Source: Bacillota bacterium
GTDB lineage: Bacteria > Bacillota > Clostridia > Christensenellales > JAEXRW01
DNA: 64,000 nt
Direction of reading: 5' to 3'
Assembly (NCBI GenBank): GCA_023454175.1
Contig: JAEXRW010000010.1
Location: 62,001 to 126,000 of the forward strand
The notes under the pieces were generated by a model. It ran no database searches. It saw nothing but the letters and a program-made list of their open reading frames with translations, and had not been told where the DNA came from. Made by a program: the position numbers and the translations under genes. Below are positions 36,101-45,180 of the stretch, piece by piece. Numbering within the stretch: position 1 is the first letter of the stretch; the number at the start of each line of letters is the position of its first letter.

Positions 36101-36939
36101 GATCAAATGAAGCAGCACAATGTATACATTATTCAATTGACATGGGTGTTGCCATTGAGCCTAAGTTAATTATTGCATGTCTTAAGGCTATCGCGTCTTC
36201 AAAAGAAAGTCAGAAAGCGATTGATACATACGATATCTCAAAAATCATTGAATATCTTCAAAAAAGTACGAGTGATTACTATGATGAGATACTTGGGATA
36301 GAGTGGATTTATCTAAAAATACTTGATCATGAAACCGAGGGTTCGCCGGTATTTTTAGAGCAGCGACTTGCTGATGATCCAAAATTCTATAATGAGATAA
36401 TCAGTTATGCTTTCAAATCAAAGAATGAAGAGATACCAAAGGAGGACCTTACGGAGAAACAGCGACTCATTGCCCTTCATGCATACACACTCCTGCATAA
36501 TTGGAGGACACCGCCTGGGCTTAAAAAAGATGGGACATTTGATGGAGAATTACTAAAGGAATGGGTCAAAGATGTTAAAGAAATTTGCAAGGAGACAGGA
36601 CACCTTGAAATAGCTCTTTCACGTTTTGGCCATGTTCTGGTTTACTCTCCAATGGATCCTGATGGGCTATGGATTCATATCAATGTAGCGCAAGTGTTAA
36701 ATGAAAAAGATATGAATGAAGCAAGAAATGGGTTCCAAACAGAATTAATAAATTCAAGAGGCGTTTATACTTGGTCACAAGGAAAAGAAGAACAAGAGTT
36801 GGCTAGAAAGTATTTAAGGATGGGGAATGACCTTGAGAGTAATGGGTTTCATCGCTTTGCAGATACTCTTAAAGAGCTGTCACAAAGATATGAAACGGAA
36901 TCTAGAAGAGAAAGTATCCGAGATAGTTTCGAAGACTGA
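33139..36939 (+). CDS. Large nuclease-like protein, probable single-gene defence factor
   Basis: A 1266-residue protein whose gene is clearly AT-richer than both flanks (38% GC in one 60-base line counted, against about 50% around it). The N-terminus looks like a restriction-endonuclease fold: D59 in PGPDGF, E80 in YWEIGTG and K90/D94 in KATSDYK. The next conserved block (DIKIIDCTKLVDWL, about 148-161) is typical of a widespread family of large uncharacterised proteins. Residues 200-330 look like an NTPase-like region without a canonical P-loop. From about 340 to the end it is alpha-helical, with HEAT/TPR-like character. There is no signal peptide or membrane segment. It stands alone between two terminators, inserted between two ABC transport loci. 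Nuclease activity and a defence role are inferences. Confidence 0.7.
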   Translation: MLLRGIVTENQVDSWVRGNAQKAQGAIVELISRLVYVSCPKPNERRFPLGDSINQPGPDGFLDTDEDYRPFIPEGKSYWEIGTGGNPGNKATSDYKELTAATPDDVRKLSTFIFVTPLSGMGSWSYSWKEKAQQKWQHERERQHQWRDIKIIDCTKLVDWLHHFPAVELWFANIMGLPVEHLQTLEQHWIELKTIGAPPPLLSKVFTVDREEACEKLRSIFDNTVLQLKLDTHFPSQVADFVAAYVAELEDNLRMEIMGRSLVVSSADDWKGITELKDKHILVANFSLDREPDGIKLLEKAHRAGHSVIYGSIPGSIPHLFRAPLPRPKPYHLQEALKESGYTEQRASILAAKSSGDLNSLLKCLQGLSLMPEWAQSSESSELVIADLLGSWNEKSEGDIIAIEQLLGKSYGEWIGIIRKFSQISGTPLEYRNNIWKFSMRYEGWYSLGPLVFDGQLDKFREIAVNVLREKNPKFDLRPEDRMAASLYNKVLNHSSSLRQGLAETITLLGSHPGPLNKCTVGKPEGIARAIVREVFKDADWELWASLNDIIPLLAEAAPREFLDAIDLALVHQSSIPQKLLSEKGGMFSENLATGLLWALELLAWDPNYLARSTCVLAALTSIDVVKSNSGNTPINSLTTIFLPWCPQTCASFEQRKHVIEILVKENPDATWKLLIKLFPRAHSFSTGSYKPSWRTTIPEDWLNSITIDEYWEQVESFFSYAFQLADSADKLIELIDHIEGMPPSTKEEFLAKILTDSKNISKEDRIKIWNKLIYTITRHRKYRDSNWAMKSKDLESIEKVAKAIEPNEPFFVHQRLFNHGYTDLFEEKGDYQEQVKRLEKKRESAICAIYSFGGVKDVIDFAIKVESPWHVGFAFAMSLVNCVDEEEILSIINDDNIKIVQFIGGYISGKHRMEGWTWFDRIYTDSWTMEKKAMILSNLPFEKDTWERVAQFLGDDQSLYWLKTDVRPFSNTDNPQLAISKLIEYGRSNEAAQCIHYSIDMGVAIEPKLIIACLKAIASSKESQKAIDTYDISKIIEYLQKSTSDYYDEILGIEWIYLKILDHETEGSPVFLEQRLADDPKFYNEIISYAFKSKNEEIPKEDLTEKQRLIALHAYTLLHNWRTPPGLKKDGTFDGELLKEWVKDVKEICKETGHLEIALSRFGHVLVYSPMDPDGLWIHINVAQVLNEKDMNEARNGFQTELINSRGVYTWSQGKEEQELARKYLRMGNDLESNGFHRFADTLKELSQRYETESRRESIRDSFED

Positions 36940-36952
36940 AAAATAAGATAAA

Positions 36953-36983
36953 AAAAGACAGCCGCCTTTGGCAGCTGTCTTTT
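36953..36983. terminator. Bidirectional terminator between the large nuclease-like gene and the ABC permease
   Basis: Ten-base-pair stem AAAAGACAGC/GCTGTCTTTT with an 11-base loop, flanked by A-runs and T-runs. Confidence 0.85.
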
Positions 36984-36992
36984 CTCTACCTA

Positions 36993-37820
36993 TCAATGCC
37001 GGTGCCGGAAGACCTTGACCACCGAGAAATCGGCTTTATTAAACTTGTAGACGCACAGGATGAAGAACAGCACGCCCATCAAAACGATCAGCAGGAAGCC
37101 GAGCAGGGGGGTGACGGTGAAGGAGCCGATATTATACGCCACGCCCATCTTCACCAGCTCCGCCGTGGGGAGATGCTCCATCTGCATGGTGATGAAGCGG
37201 AAGATGGAGGTGATGTACGTCAGCGGGTTGAGATACATGACCGGCGCCAGGAAAGAGGGCAGCACGGTGGTGGGGATGTACGCGCCCGAGAGGAACGTCA
37301 GGGGCATGACGATGACCGTGACGAGCACCTGGAAGGACGTCGAGCTTTTGGCCAGCGAGGCCAGGAAGAGGCCCAGCGAGGAGAAGGTGAGCCCCGTGAC
37401 CACCATGATGCCGATCATCTCCAGAATGTGCACAGCGTCCATATTCAGCCCCATGACAAAGCCGATGATGATGACGATGGAGCCCTGTATCATGGCGATG
37501 ACGGTGGAGGAGAGCACCTGGCCGATGGAGATCTGCCAGCGCGAGATGGGGGAGACCAGGATCTCCTTCATGAACCCGCTGGAGATATCGTTCAAAATAT
37601 CCATCGCGTTGTTCAGGCTCGTCTGGAAGACCGTCATGATGATGATGCCCGAGATGAGGTAGTTCATGGGCTGCGCCGTGAGACTGCTCATGGCGGACTG
37701 CATCACGAAGGAGAAAATAAAAAGGAAGAAAAACGGCATGACTAGGCTGAAGATCAGCCGGGTCCTGTCTTTCACAAAATTTAAAAGGTTCCTTGAAAGT
37801 ACTGCGCCTACTGCATTCAT
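36993..37820 (-). CDS. ABC-2 type permease (DrrB-like)
   Basis: A 275-residue membrane protein with six hydrophobic segments and the ABC-2 pattern found in daunorubicin-type exporters (LSGAYIPTTVLPSFLAPVMY near residue 185-205). Its start overlaps the ATPase gene stop by 4 bp. It probably forms a homodimeric channel with the ATPase below. The operon diverges from the OmpR-type two-component genes that begin at 38976. Confidence 0.9.
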   Translation of the reverse strand: MNAVGAVLSRNLLNFVKDRTRLIFSLVMPFFFLFIFSFVMQSAMSSLTAQPMNYLISGIIIMTVFQTSLNNAMDILNDISSGFMKEILVSPISRWQISIGQVLSSTVIAMIQGSIVIIIGFVMGLNMDAVHILEMIGIMVVTGLTFSSLGLFLASLAKSSTSFQVLVTVIVMPLTFLSGAYIPTTVLPSFLAPVMYLNPLTYITSIFRFITMQMEHLPTAELVKMGVAYNIGSFTVTPLLGFLLIVLMGVLFFILCVYKFNKADFSVVKVFRHRH

Positions 37821-38737
37821 GATACCCTGATCTCCCTTCCGGTGACCGCGAGGAACACATCATTCAAGGAGCCCTTGCTCACTTCAAAGTCTTTTATGCT
37901 CTCGCGGAACTTCGTTAAAATATCCAGCGACTGGCCGGGCTCCTTGATAAAGGCGTGGATATACCCATCCACGGGTTCAAAGCGAATCTTCCGATTGCCC
38001 AGATACTCCGACAGGTCGCCTTCCCGGTCGGTCTTTATCCGCAGGGACGCCGTGGCATACCGGGATTTCAGGTTGTCGGGCGTATCGAAGGCTACGATCT
38101 TCCCGTGGTCGATGATGGCGACGCTACTACAGATTTCCGCCTCGTCCATGTAATGGGTGGTCAGAAAAATGGTGATATTCTTCTGCACCTGGAGCTTTTT
38201 CACGTAGTCCCACACGCTGGCCCTCGTCTGCGGGTCCAGCCCTGCGGTGGGCTCATCCAGGAACAGGACCCTGGGGTAGTGGATGAGGCCGCGGGCGATC
38301 TCGACGCGCCGCTTCATGCCGCCCGAGAGGCTGCCCACGGGCGCCTTCCGCCATTCGGTGAGATCCACCAGGTCCAGCGCGAACCGGATGCGCTCATTTA
38401 CTTCGTTCTGCGGCACGCCGTAGAAGCGGCAGTGGAAGCGCAGGTTCTGCTCCACCGTGAGCTTTGCATCCAGCGTGGTCTCCTGAAAGACGATGCCGAT
38501 ATCCTTTCGGACCAGGCTTTTCTGTTTATCCACATCGTGGCCGTTGATATAGAGCTCCCCGCCGGTCTTGCTCTGGATGGTGCAGAGGGTGTTGATGGTG
38601 GTGCTTTTCCCCGCGCCGTTGGGCCCGAGGAAGGCGAAGACCGCTCCCTCCTGCACGCTGAACGAAATATCGTCCACGGCGGCGAGGTCACCGTATTTTT
38701 TGGTGAAGTTTTTCACTTTGATGATGTTGCCTGGCAT
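37817..38737 (-). CDS. ABC transporter ATP-binding protein (DrrA-like)
   Basis: A 306-residue ATPase. Walker A GPNGAGKST is at about 36-44, the signature is LSGGMKRRVEIA, Walker B is VLFLDEPTAGLDPQTR, and the C-terminal DrrA extension ends VTGRE. GGAGG lies just before the ATG. It drives the adjacent permease. Divergence from a sensor kinase/response regulator suggests regulated export of a toxic compound, though the control is unproven. Confidence 0.93.
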   Translation of the reverse strand: MPGNIIKVKNFTKKYGDLAAVDDISFSVQEGAVFAFLGPNGAGKSTTINTLCTIQSKTGGELYINGHDVDKQKSLVRKDIGIVFQETTLDAKLTVEQNLRFHCRFYGVPQNEVNERIRFALDLVDLTEWRKAPVGSLSGGMKRRVEIARGLIHYPRVLFLDEPTAGLDPQTRASVWDYVKKLQVQKNITIFLTTHYMDEAEICSSVAIIDHGKIVAFDTPDNLKSRYATASLRIKTDREGDLSEYLGNRKIRFEPVDGYIHAFIKEPGQSLDILTKFRESIKDFEVSKGSLNDVFLAVTGREIRVS

Positions 38738-38975
38738 GTTGAATCAATCCTCCATTTCTAAATTTCCAAGGGGCATTGTAACGCGCGGTTTTAAACCGGC
38801 TATGAAGAAGATTTAAAATTTTTATAAAAGGATATAAAATATTCATATGCAAGTCGGGACAAGCTTTGCAAATCGAATAGATTTTATGAAAATTTTATAT
38901 CCGTTTTAAAGCTGATTTAATCTTACAAGTTAGAATCGGGCTGTATCAGAAGGAAATATTGAAAAGAAATCAGGT
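38738..38975. other. Divergent intergenic region, AT-rich
   Basis: A 238-bp gap between the Drr-type operon and the sensor kinase. It contains several TTTATA/TATAAA words, a GGTTTTAAACC palindrome near 38791 and no reading frame. Promoters for both directions should lie here but none can be fixed. Confidence 0.4.
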
Positions 38976-40232
38976 ATGGCCATGGGCAAAAAGGACCAGG
39001 CACAATGGAATGAATACAGGGAAAGGCGGGATGCCATCCGCCGGCGACTCCACGAAAATCGCTTCAACGAGCAGCGGGAACTGATGAACGAGCTCGAAGC
39101 GCTGGATGCGCAATACAAGGATCACAGGCACCGCAAACCACGCAGATCCAGATACACAGAAAGTGAATTTGAACAATACCGGCGCCGCTTCCGCTATACG
39201 CGCCCCATCTCCATCATCCTGGTGCTGGCGCTATGGTTCCTGCTTTTTTGGTATGGGGGCGTGAGTACCGGGATCGGCATCGTCGCATTCGTATTTGCCC
39301 TCATCATGACTGCGGGCAGCATCTTCCAGATCCTTTTCCTGATGGGCATCGAGAAGCGAATCTTCAAACCCATCGAGGAATTGAAAAAAGGCGTGGGCGA
39401 GATCGCAAAGGGGAATTATGAGGTGGCAGTGGCCTATGACGGTCACCATGAGATCGGCAGCCTGATCAGGGATTTCAACCAGATGGCGCAAAAACTGGCG
39501 GAAGCAGAAAAAATAAAAAACGAATATGAAGAAAATCGAAAAGTGCTGATCGCCAATATCTCGCATGACCTGAAGACGCCCATGACCTCCATCCTGGGGT
39601 ACATCGAGGCCATCCACGATACGAAGGATCTGGACATGGATAAGCACGAAAAATACCTGAAAATCATTTCGTCCAATATCAGGTATATGAACAGGCTGAT
39701 CGACGACCTTTTCCTCTTCTCGAAGCTGGATATGCAAAAGCTGGCTATCGAACCTGCCATTACCGACATGCGGCCGTTCATGCGCGATCTCATGGAGGAA
39801 TTCAGGCTGGAGCTCGAAGAGAAAGGGATCGAGCTGTCCTATGAAGATGCGCTGAACCGGGGACGGAAAGTGAAGATCGATCCCAAACGCTTTCACCAGG
39901 TGATGCGAAACCTCATTGAGAATGCCGTCAAATACGGCCCCGAAAAAGGATTGGTGATCCAGGCCCGGCTATACACCGATGAAGGCAGCATGCTGATAGA
40001 CCTGCGGGACAACGGCCCAGGCATCCCGGCGGAGCATCTGAAGCATGTATTCGAACGCTTCTTTCGGCTGGACGCTGAACGCACCAAGTACATAGCCAGT
40101 ACGGGATTGGGGCTGGCCATCGCCAAGGAGCTCGTGGAGATCCAGGACGGCACTATCCGTGTTACAAGTAAAATGGGCGAAGGCACATGCTTTACGATCT
40201 CTCTGCCCGTAAGGCAGGACGATTTCCGGTGA
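38976..40232 (+). CDS. HAMP-domain sensor histidine kinase
   Basis: A 418-residue kinase. An unusual arginine/glutamate-rich cytosolic N-terminus (1-75, probably coiled) precedes two membrane helices (about 77-95 and 97-123) with almost no external loop. HAMP spans about 124-180, the HisKA H197 is in ANISHDLKTPMTS, and the HATPase has RNLIENAVKYG and DNGPGIP. The start could also be the ATG at 38982. It is followed 19 bp later by its response regulator. The nearly absent sensor loop suggests intramembrane sensing, perhaps with the neighbouring ABC transporters. Confidence 0.92.
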   Translation: MAMGKKDQAQWNEYRERRDAIRRRLHENRFNEQRELMNELEALDAQYKDHRHRKPRRSRYTESEFEQYRRRFRYTRPISIILVLALWFLLFWYGGVSTGIGIVAFVFALIMTAGSIFQILFLMGIEKRIFKPIEELKKGVGEIAKGNYEVAVAYDGHHEIGSLIRDFNQMAQKLAEAEKIKNEYEENRKVLIANISHDLKTPMTSILGYIEAIHDTKDLDMDKHEKYLKIISSNIRYMNRLIDDLFLFSKLDMQKLAIEPAITDMRPFMRDLMEEFRLELEEKGIELSYEDALNRGRKVKIDPKRFHQVMRNLIENAVKYGPEKGLVIQARLYTDEGSMLIDLRDNGPGIPAEHLKHVFERFFRLDAERTKYIASTGLGLAIAKELVEIQDGTIRVTSKMGEGTCFTISLPVRQDDFR

Positions 40233-40251
40233 ATGGAATGGAGGAAAATGT

Positions 40252-40938
40252 ATGAAGCACATCCTCATCATTGAAGACGATATGAATATCGCGGAACTGG
40301 AGCGGGATTACCTGAAACTCAACGGCTATGCCGCAGACATAGAAACGGACGGGGAAGCGGGGCTGAAAAGAGCTCTGGCGGGTATTTATGACGCCATCAT
40401 CGTGGACCTGATGCTGCCGGGCGTCTCCGGTTATGATGTCATCACCCAGGTCCGAAAAAAGTACGAAGTCCCCATCCTGGTGGTATCGGCCAGGACCGAG
40501 GATATCGACAAGATACGGGGGTTGGATTTCGGCGCGGACGATTACCTCACCAAACCTTTCAGCCCGGCAGAGCTGACGGCGCGCATCAAATCCCACATCA
40601 ACCGCTATGAAAGGCTGAAAGGAGCAGGAAGTGCTCCGGATACCATCGCGCATAAAGGCCTGGAGATCAATACTGTTTCCCATAAGATATACGTTAACGG
40701 GACGGAAGTATCCATGACGGCCAAGGAGTATGAACTGCTGCTTTTCCTCGCATCCAATCCGAACATGGTCTTCACCAAGGAACACCTGTATGACTCCATC
40801 TGGGGGGAGGACTATTACGGGGACACCGCCACTGTACCGGTGCATATCCAGAAGATACGCAAAAAGATCGAAAAAGACCCCTCGAACCCCGAGTTCATCG
40901 AGACGCTGTGGGGCACAGGGTACAGGTTTAATGCATAG
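40252..40938 (+). CDS. OmpR/PhoB-type response regulator
   Basis: A 228-residue regulator with GGAGG before the ATG. The receiver has EDD (8-10), phospho-acceptor D52 in IIVDLMLPG and K103 in LTKPFSP. The C-terminal winged helix (about 128-226) has TAKEYELLLFLASNP and the recognition-helix region DTATVPVHIQKIRKKI. It is cognate to the upstream kinase. Likely targets are the divergent Drr-type operon and/or the downstream FtsX-type ABC operon. Confidence 0.93.
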   Translation: MKHILIIEDDMNIAELERDYLKLNGYAADIETDGEAGLKRALAGIYDAIIVDLMLPGVSGYDVITQVRKKYEVPILVVSARTEDIDKIRGLDFGADDYLTKPFSPAELTARIKSHINRYERLKGAGSAPDTIAHKGLEINTVSHKIYVNGTEVSMTAKEYELLLFLASNPNMVFTKEHLYDSIWGEDYYGDTATVPVHIQKIRKKIEKDPSNPEFIETLWGTGYRFNA

Positions 40939-41269
40939 CTGGTCAGGGGCATCTATTAAACAGCAATAATTACAGATCACGCAGACTAGTCCCAGTTTTT
41001 TCATTAACAATGATTTCTTTACAGATTTTATTTGTTCAACATATCTTGCATGATCCCAAGCCCAAAGCACCATAATTACGGCCTTCCAATCTCTGCTGAC
41101 CGAATGGTTATTTACAAATAATTTACACAAAATGTGGTAAATATTGCCGATACCATGATATAATAAATCAAATTTATGCAGCATATAATTCTGTTTTTTA
41201 TTCACACCGCAGTATTCCGGACGCCCATTTCGAGACATTATCCAGACAAATCACTGAAAGGCGAAAGCT
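40939..41269. other. Intergenic region upstream of the FtsX-type ABC operon
   Basis: A 331-bp AT-rich stretch. A good -10 box TATAAT is at 41159-41164, and an imperfect inverted repeat TTACACAAAATGTGGTAA lies at about 41123-41140, a possible regulator site just upstream of it. No convincing reading frame. Confidence 0.45.
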
Positions 41270-42496
41270 ATGTTCTGTCTGAAGACCGCTCTGCTCAATA
41301 TCCGGCGGCACAAGAGCAAAAGCATACTCGTCGTGCTGACATGCATGCTGATCGTCATTTTTGTATTCATTTACATGAACGGGATCAGGACCAACGAGGA
41401 ACAGCTGCACTCCCTGCCGCAGGCTATCCCCGTCTACGCCCAGATCTGCAACCTCAATGGATCACAGGAAGTAGGCCTGCTGATACGGGAGCAATTACTC
41501 GATGATGTCCAGAGCACAGGAAAGATCAAGGACCTGCATTATACAGCACGGCTGGCCGGGAGCCTATCCCCTGCAACGGATACGGGAAATCTATCAGGCA
41601 TATGTTCGGTGCAGGGTTTTAACGATATCGGCACCGTCCCCAACCTGCCTGACAGGAAAATCCAACTTGCAGATGGCAGGGACACCGCTTTTTTTCAAGG
41701 GACGGAGGCACTGTGCCTGGCGAGCGAGTCATTTTTACAGCAGAACAAACTCTCCATAGGCGATACGGTCGATCTGGAATTATTCATGTATAAATACTTC
41801 AGCCCTGAATCCTCGGTATACACGCTTGAACCTCTGGCGAAAGGCAGCCTGCGCATCGCAGGGAGTATTTCCGCCCCCACCTCGGGCAAAGACCCGGTGA
41901 ACACCGATATCCTGTGCCCGGTGGGGTGGATGAAAGAAAAATATGTACAGACGGGAGAGATATTTTACTTGGATTCAGCATCCTTCACCGTGGCGGATGC
42001 GCTGAATCTCAACGCATTCAAGGAGGCGATGACCCAATGCCATCTGATCCCTGTGAGTACACTTTCAAAGTATTTCATCTGGGGAGAGGCGTTGCGCGTC
42101 AAGGATGAGGTCTTTGTTTCAACAGCCGGCCGGCTGAAAAGCAATCTGTCCGTGCTGTATACATTTGCCGCTGTTATCTTTGCCGTCATCGCGCTGGTGG
42201 GATATGCCATCGCATACCTGCTGATGCAGGGCAGGCGGACCGATATTGCCATCATGCGGTCCCTGGGTACCAGCCGCAGGATGTGTGTGGTTATGATGCT
42301 CATGGAATTTGCCTTGCTGGGGCTGGCAGGCAGCCTATTCGGTATAATCTGTGCATTCATATGGCTCGGGCCGGCCTGGAGCACATTATTGTACGCACTG
42401 TTCTTCACTGCAAGCCTGTTGACCGGGATCGCTGCGGCAGCGCTGCAACTGAGCAGGGGCAATACCATGACAGGACTCATCAAAACGGAATCATGA
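41270..42496 (+). CDS. FtsX/MacB-type ABC transporter permease, small subunit
   Basis: A 408-residue membrane protein: one N-terminal helix (about 17-36), a long external domain (37-275), then three C-terminal helices, the FtsX/MacB topology. The last 120 residues show the FtsX-type segment with MRSLGTSRRMCVVMML. GAAAGGCG lies upstream of the ATG. It forms an operon with the ATPase and the second permease. Such trios act in lipoprotein or peptide handling and antimicrobial-peptide resistance. Confidence 0.85.
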   Translation: MFCLKTALLNIRRHKSKSILVVLTCMLIVIFVFIYMNGIRTNEEQLHSLPQAIPVYAQICNLNGSQEVGLLIREQLLDDVQSTGKIKDLHYTARLAGSLSPATDTGNLSGICSVQGFNDIGTVPNLPDRKIQLADGRDTAFFQGTEALCLASESFLQQNKLSIGDTVDLELFMYKYFSPESSVYTLEPLAKGSLRIAGSISAPTSGKDPVNTDILCPVGWMKEKYVQTGEIFYLDSASFTVADALNLNAFKEAMTQCHLIPVSTLSKYFIWGEALRVKDEVFVSTAGRLKSNLSVLYTFAAVIFAVIALVGYAIAYLLMQGRRTDIAIMRSLGTSRRMCVVMMLMEFALLGLAGSLFGIICAFIWLGPAWSTLLYALFFTASLLTGIAAAALQLSRGNTMTGLIKTES

Positions 42497-42507
42497 GGTA
42501 GAAAGAA

Positions 42508-43185
42508 ATGGATTCGATTCTGGCAGTCAAAGACGTCAGCTATGCCTATGTGAACCGATACCAGCGGGTAGAGGCTGTGAAGCATGTGTCCTGCACGTTT
42601 GAGGCAGGGAAATTCTACGCCGTCATGGGGCGCTCGGGCAGCGGAAAAAGCACGCTGCTGTCCCTGCTGGCGGGACTGGATATCCCCAGCGACGGAGAGA
42701 TCCTCTATGAAGGCACATCGCTGACGGTGATAAACCGGGACCAGTACAGGCGGGACACCGCTTCGGTCATCTACCAGTCGTTCAACCTTTTCCCGCTGCT
42801 GACCGTGCTGGAAAATGTAATGTACCCCATGGAGCTTCAGGGGAAAAAAAAGCATGAGGCGGAAACAAAAGCCGGGATATTGCTGGCGGAAGTGGGACTG
42901 GATGAAAACATGCACCGCAAATTCCCGCAGATGCTCAGTGGCGGCGAACAACAGCGCGTGGCCATCGCACGGGCGCTGGCCGTGGGCGGGAAGATCATCC
43001 TGGCGGATGAACCGACCGGGAATCTGGATACGGCGAATGAGAAAATGGTGGTGGACCTCATCAAGGCGCTCGCACACGAACAGGGATATGCAGCTATTGT
43101 CGTCACACATAACAACTTCGTAGCATCCCAGGCGGACAGTATCTATATCATGAGCGATGGCGAACTCAAGGCAGACACGAAATAG
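42508..43185 (+). CDS. ABC transporter ATP-binding protein (LolD/MacB family)
   Basis: A 225-residue ATPase with Walker A GRSGSGKST (about 38-46), signature LSGGEQQRVAIA, Walker B IILADEPTGNLD and the switch histidine in VTHN. The short length and LolD-like pattern fit mechanotransmission-type ABC systems. It lies 11 bp after the first permease and 20 bp before the second. Confidence 0.95.
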   Translation: MDSILAVKDVSYAYVNRYQRVEAVKHVSCTFEAGKFYAVMGRSGSGKSTLLSLLAGLDIPSDGEILYEGTSLTVINRDQYRRDTASVIYQSFNLFPLLTVLENVMYPMELQGKKKHEAETKAGILLAEVGLDENMHRKFPQMLSGGEQQRVAIARALAVGGKIILADEPTGNLDTANEKMVVDLIKALAHEQGYAAIVVTHNNFVASQADSIYIMSDGELKADTK

Positions 43186-43205
43186 CTGGAGGGGGAGGTC
43201 AAAAA

Positions 43206-45062
43206 ATGGTCGTACGAAACAGCATCCGGCAACTGCTGCGCACACCGGTGAAATCCCTCTTCTTTTTCGTGCTGCTCATACTCACCATCACATTTTTCCT
43301 AATAGGGTTCAATCTCTGGTCCATGGCCGACCAGAATATCGCCCGGATCGAACATGCTTTCACCACCATCGGAACGGTGGAGCAGAAATCGACGTCGGTG
43401 GAAACACGCGCAATATGGGATGCTCAAAAGAAAGGCTATTTCTATACGAGCTACCAGACCTATGGAAGCCGGATCCCGGTATCCGTCCTGGACTTCAAAG
43501 GGGCAAACTATATCCAAAAGCCCGAGAAGAAGCCAGTGTATTACGCCTACCATCCGGATTTTGTGGTGGAAGACAAGCCTGAAAGCGATGCAGTGTTTGC
43601 CCAGAGCCACCTGATCGTGTTAATGGAACCGCTGGAAAACAGCAAGAACGGAGACCCAACACGCGTACGGATCAAAAGAATCCTCTTTGGCAGGCTGAAC
43701 TGGGTGGACGAACTATGGGTGTGCGACCACTATAATGATAAGCCCCAGCCGTTGTACGAAGGGAAAACATACATCGCATCCCTGTATGAAGGGAGAACAC
43801 ACGCAGGTTATGATGGGTATGAATACAATCCGGGTGAGATCATATTTACTACACAGCGCAATGAGGATGGAAGCCGCGCCGAGGATATCCTGTCAACGGG
43901 GGTACCCTTCGATGAGGTAACGGAGAACTTTTACGAAACACCAAGGGGCAAGCTGTGGCTGAAGGTGATGGACAGACTGACATGGGCGAAACATACCATC
44001 CCTGTAGTCCCTACAAACAGTACGAACCTGCTCATGGATTTCTTCAATGGCGATGCAAGGCTCATTGACGGGCGCAACATCACTGCCGGGGAATACCAAA
44101 ATGGTGAGAAGGTCTGCCTGATACAACGTAAGTTTTCAGAGATGAACAACCTCAAGGTGGGTGAAAGTCTGCGGCTCCCGCTGTATTATGCAGATCATTA
44201 TCTCTCATCCAGCGAGAGAGTACCCCCCGACCCGGGCTACTTACATTACGGACCAGACGGCTTTGGGCTGAATGCAAAAGGAGAAAACTACCCCGCATTC
44301 GAGGACAGTACATACAAAATCATCGGCATTTACGAATCACGGGCAACCACCGCAGTGACAGGGTATGAAATGGGAGCCAATGCGGTGGTGATCCCCTTCG
44401 CATCGGTAAAAAACAGCGATGCGAATAATATCGTATCTCTAGGCCCCATGATGGGGTATACGACCTCGTTCCAGATCCCCAACGGGACGATTGGGGAATT
44501 CATGAAGGCATGGGAAGGCACGGGCATCACCGACCTGGACATCAAGTTCTATGACAAGGGCTATTCCAGGATCAAGGCGGGGCTGGAGGCCATGAAGAAT
44601 ACGGCTATCATCCTATTCATTGCGGGCGGGGTAACGACGCTGTTTGTCCTATTACTCTTCTGTCACCTTTTCATCACCAAGCAACGGAAACGTACAGCCG
44701 TGGAACGCTCGCTGGGCATGAGCAAGAGACTGTGTACGGTATCGCTTCTGGCAGGCATGCTGCTCATCGTGGCGGCTGCGTGCATATTCGGGAGCGCGGC
44801 GGGCTTTGCGCTGACGGAATTGACTGCATCCCAGGCGAATTTCATGCAAAGCCAGCAAGGATTTGATACCACATTCAGCGACTGGGCCAACAGCACGGAT
44901 GCGGCTAAAATATCCGATGCATCCATTTCCACCGAGGGCACTGCGGAGCGGGCGCTGGCGGGGCTGCTGGTACTCCCGGCGGCACTGCTCATCGCGCTGG
45001 GAAGCGTACGCGGCAACCTGAAAAGCGAACCGCTGAAGATGCTGAGCGAGCGGGAAAGATAA
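43206..45062 (+). CDS. FtsX/MacB-type ABC transporter permease, large subunit
   Basis: A 618-residue permease with GGAGGGGGAG ahead of the ATG. It has one N-terminal helix (about 15-35), an unusually large extracytoplasmic domain (about 40-460) and three C-terminal helices with the FtsX pattern (VERSLGMSKRLCTVSLL). The big external domain presumably binds the substrate or a partner protein. It is paired with the smaller permease at 41270. An OmpR-type system upstream may control the operon, as in bacitracin- and lantibiotic-resistance modules, but this is inferred from position. Confidence 0.87.
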   Translation: MVVRNSIRQLLRTPVKSLFFFVLLILTITFFLIGFNLWSMADQNIARIEHAFTTIGTVEQKSTSVETRAIWDAQKKGYFYTSYQTYGSRIPVSVLDFKGANYIQKPEKKPVYYAYHPDFVVEDKPESDAVFAQSHLIVLMEPLENSKNGDPTRVRIKRILFGRLNWVDELWVCDHYNDKPQPLYEGKTYIASLYEGRTHAGYDGYEYNPGEIIFTTQRNEDGSRAEDILSTGVPFDEVTENFYETPRGKLWLKVMDRLTWAKHTIPVVPTNSTNLLMDFFNGDARLIDGRNITAGEYQNGEKVCLIQRKFSEMNNLKVGESLRLPLYYADHYLSSSERVPPDPGYLHYGPDGFGLNAKGENYPAFEDSTYKIIGIYESRATTAVTGYEMGANAVVIPFASVKNSDANNIVSLGPMMGYTTSFQIPNGTIGEFMKAWEGTGITDLDIKFYDKGYSRIKAGLEAMKNTAIILFIAGGVTTLFVLLLFCHLFITKQRKRTAVERSLGMSKRLCTVSLLAGMLLIVAAACIFGSAAGFALTELTASQANFMQSQQGFDTTFSDWANSTDAAKISDASISTEGTAERALAGLLVLPAALLIALGSVRGNLKSEPLKMLSERER

Positions 45063-45138
45063 CGGTTGAAGTCTTTTTACGGGCTATCAGGTCATAACAA
45101 AGACTCGTTCGTTATTCATAGAGCAGATGTAGTGGACG

Positions 45139-45174
45139 AAAAGGGGAGGCTTGCAAGGGCATACCCCCCTTTTT
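45139..45174. terminator. Terminator between the ABC operon and the YhgE-like gene
   Basis: AAAAGGGG/CCCCTTTT stem with a 19-base loop and a TTTTT tail. It is symmetric enough to serve both convergent operons. Confidence 0.75.
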
Positions 45175-45180
45175 ATACGC

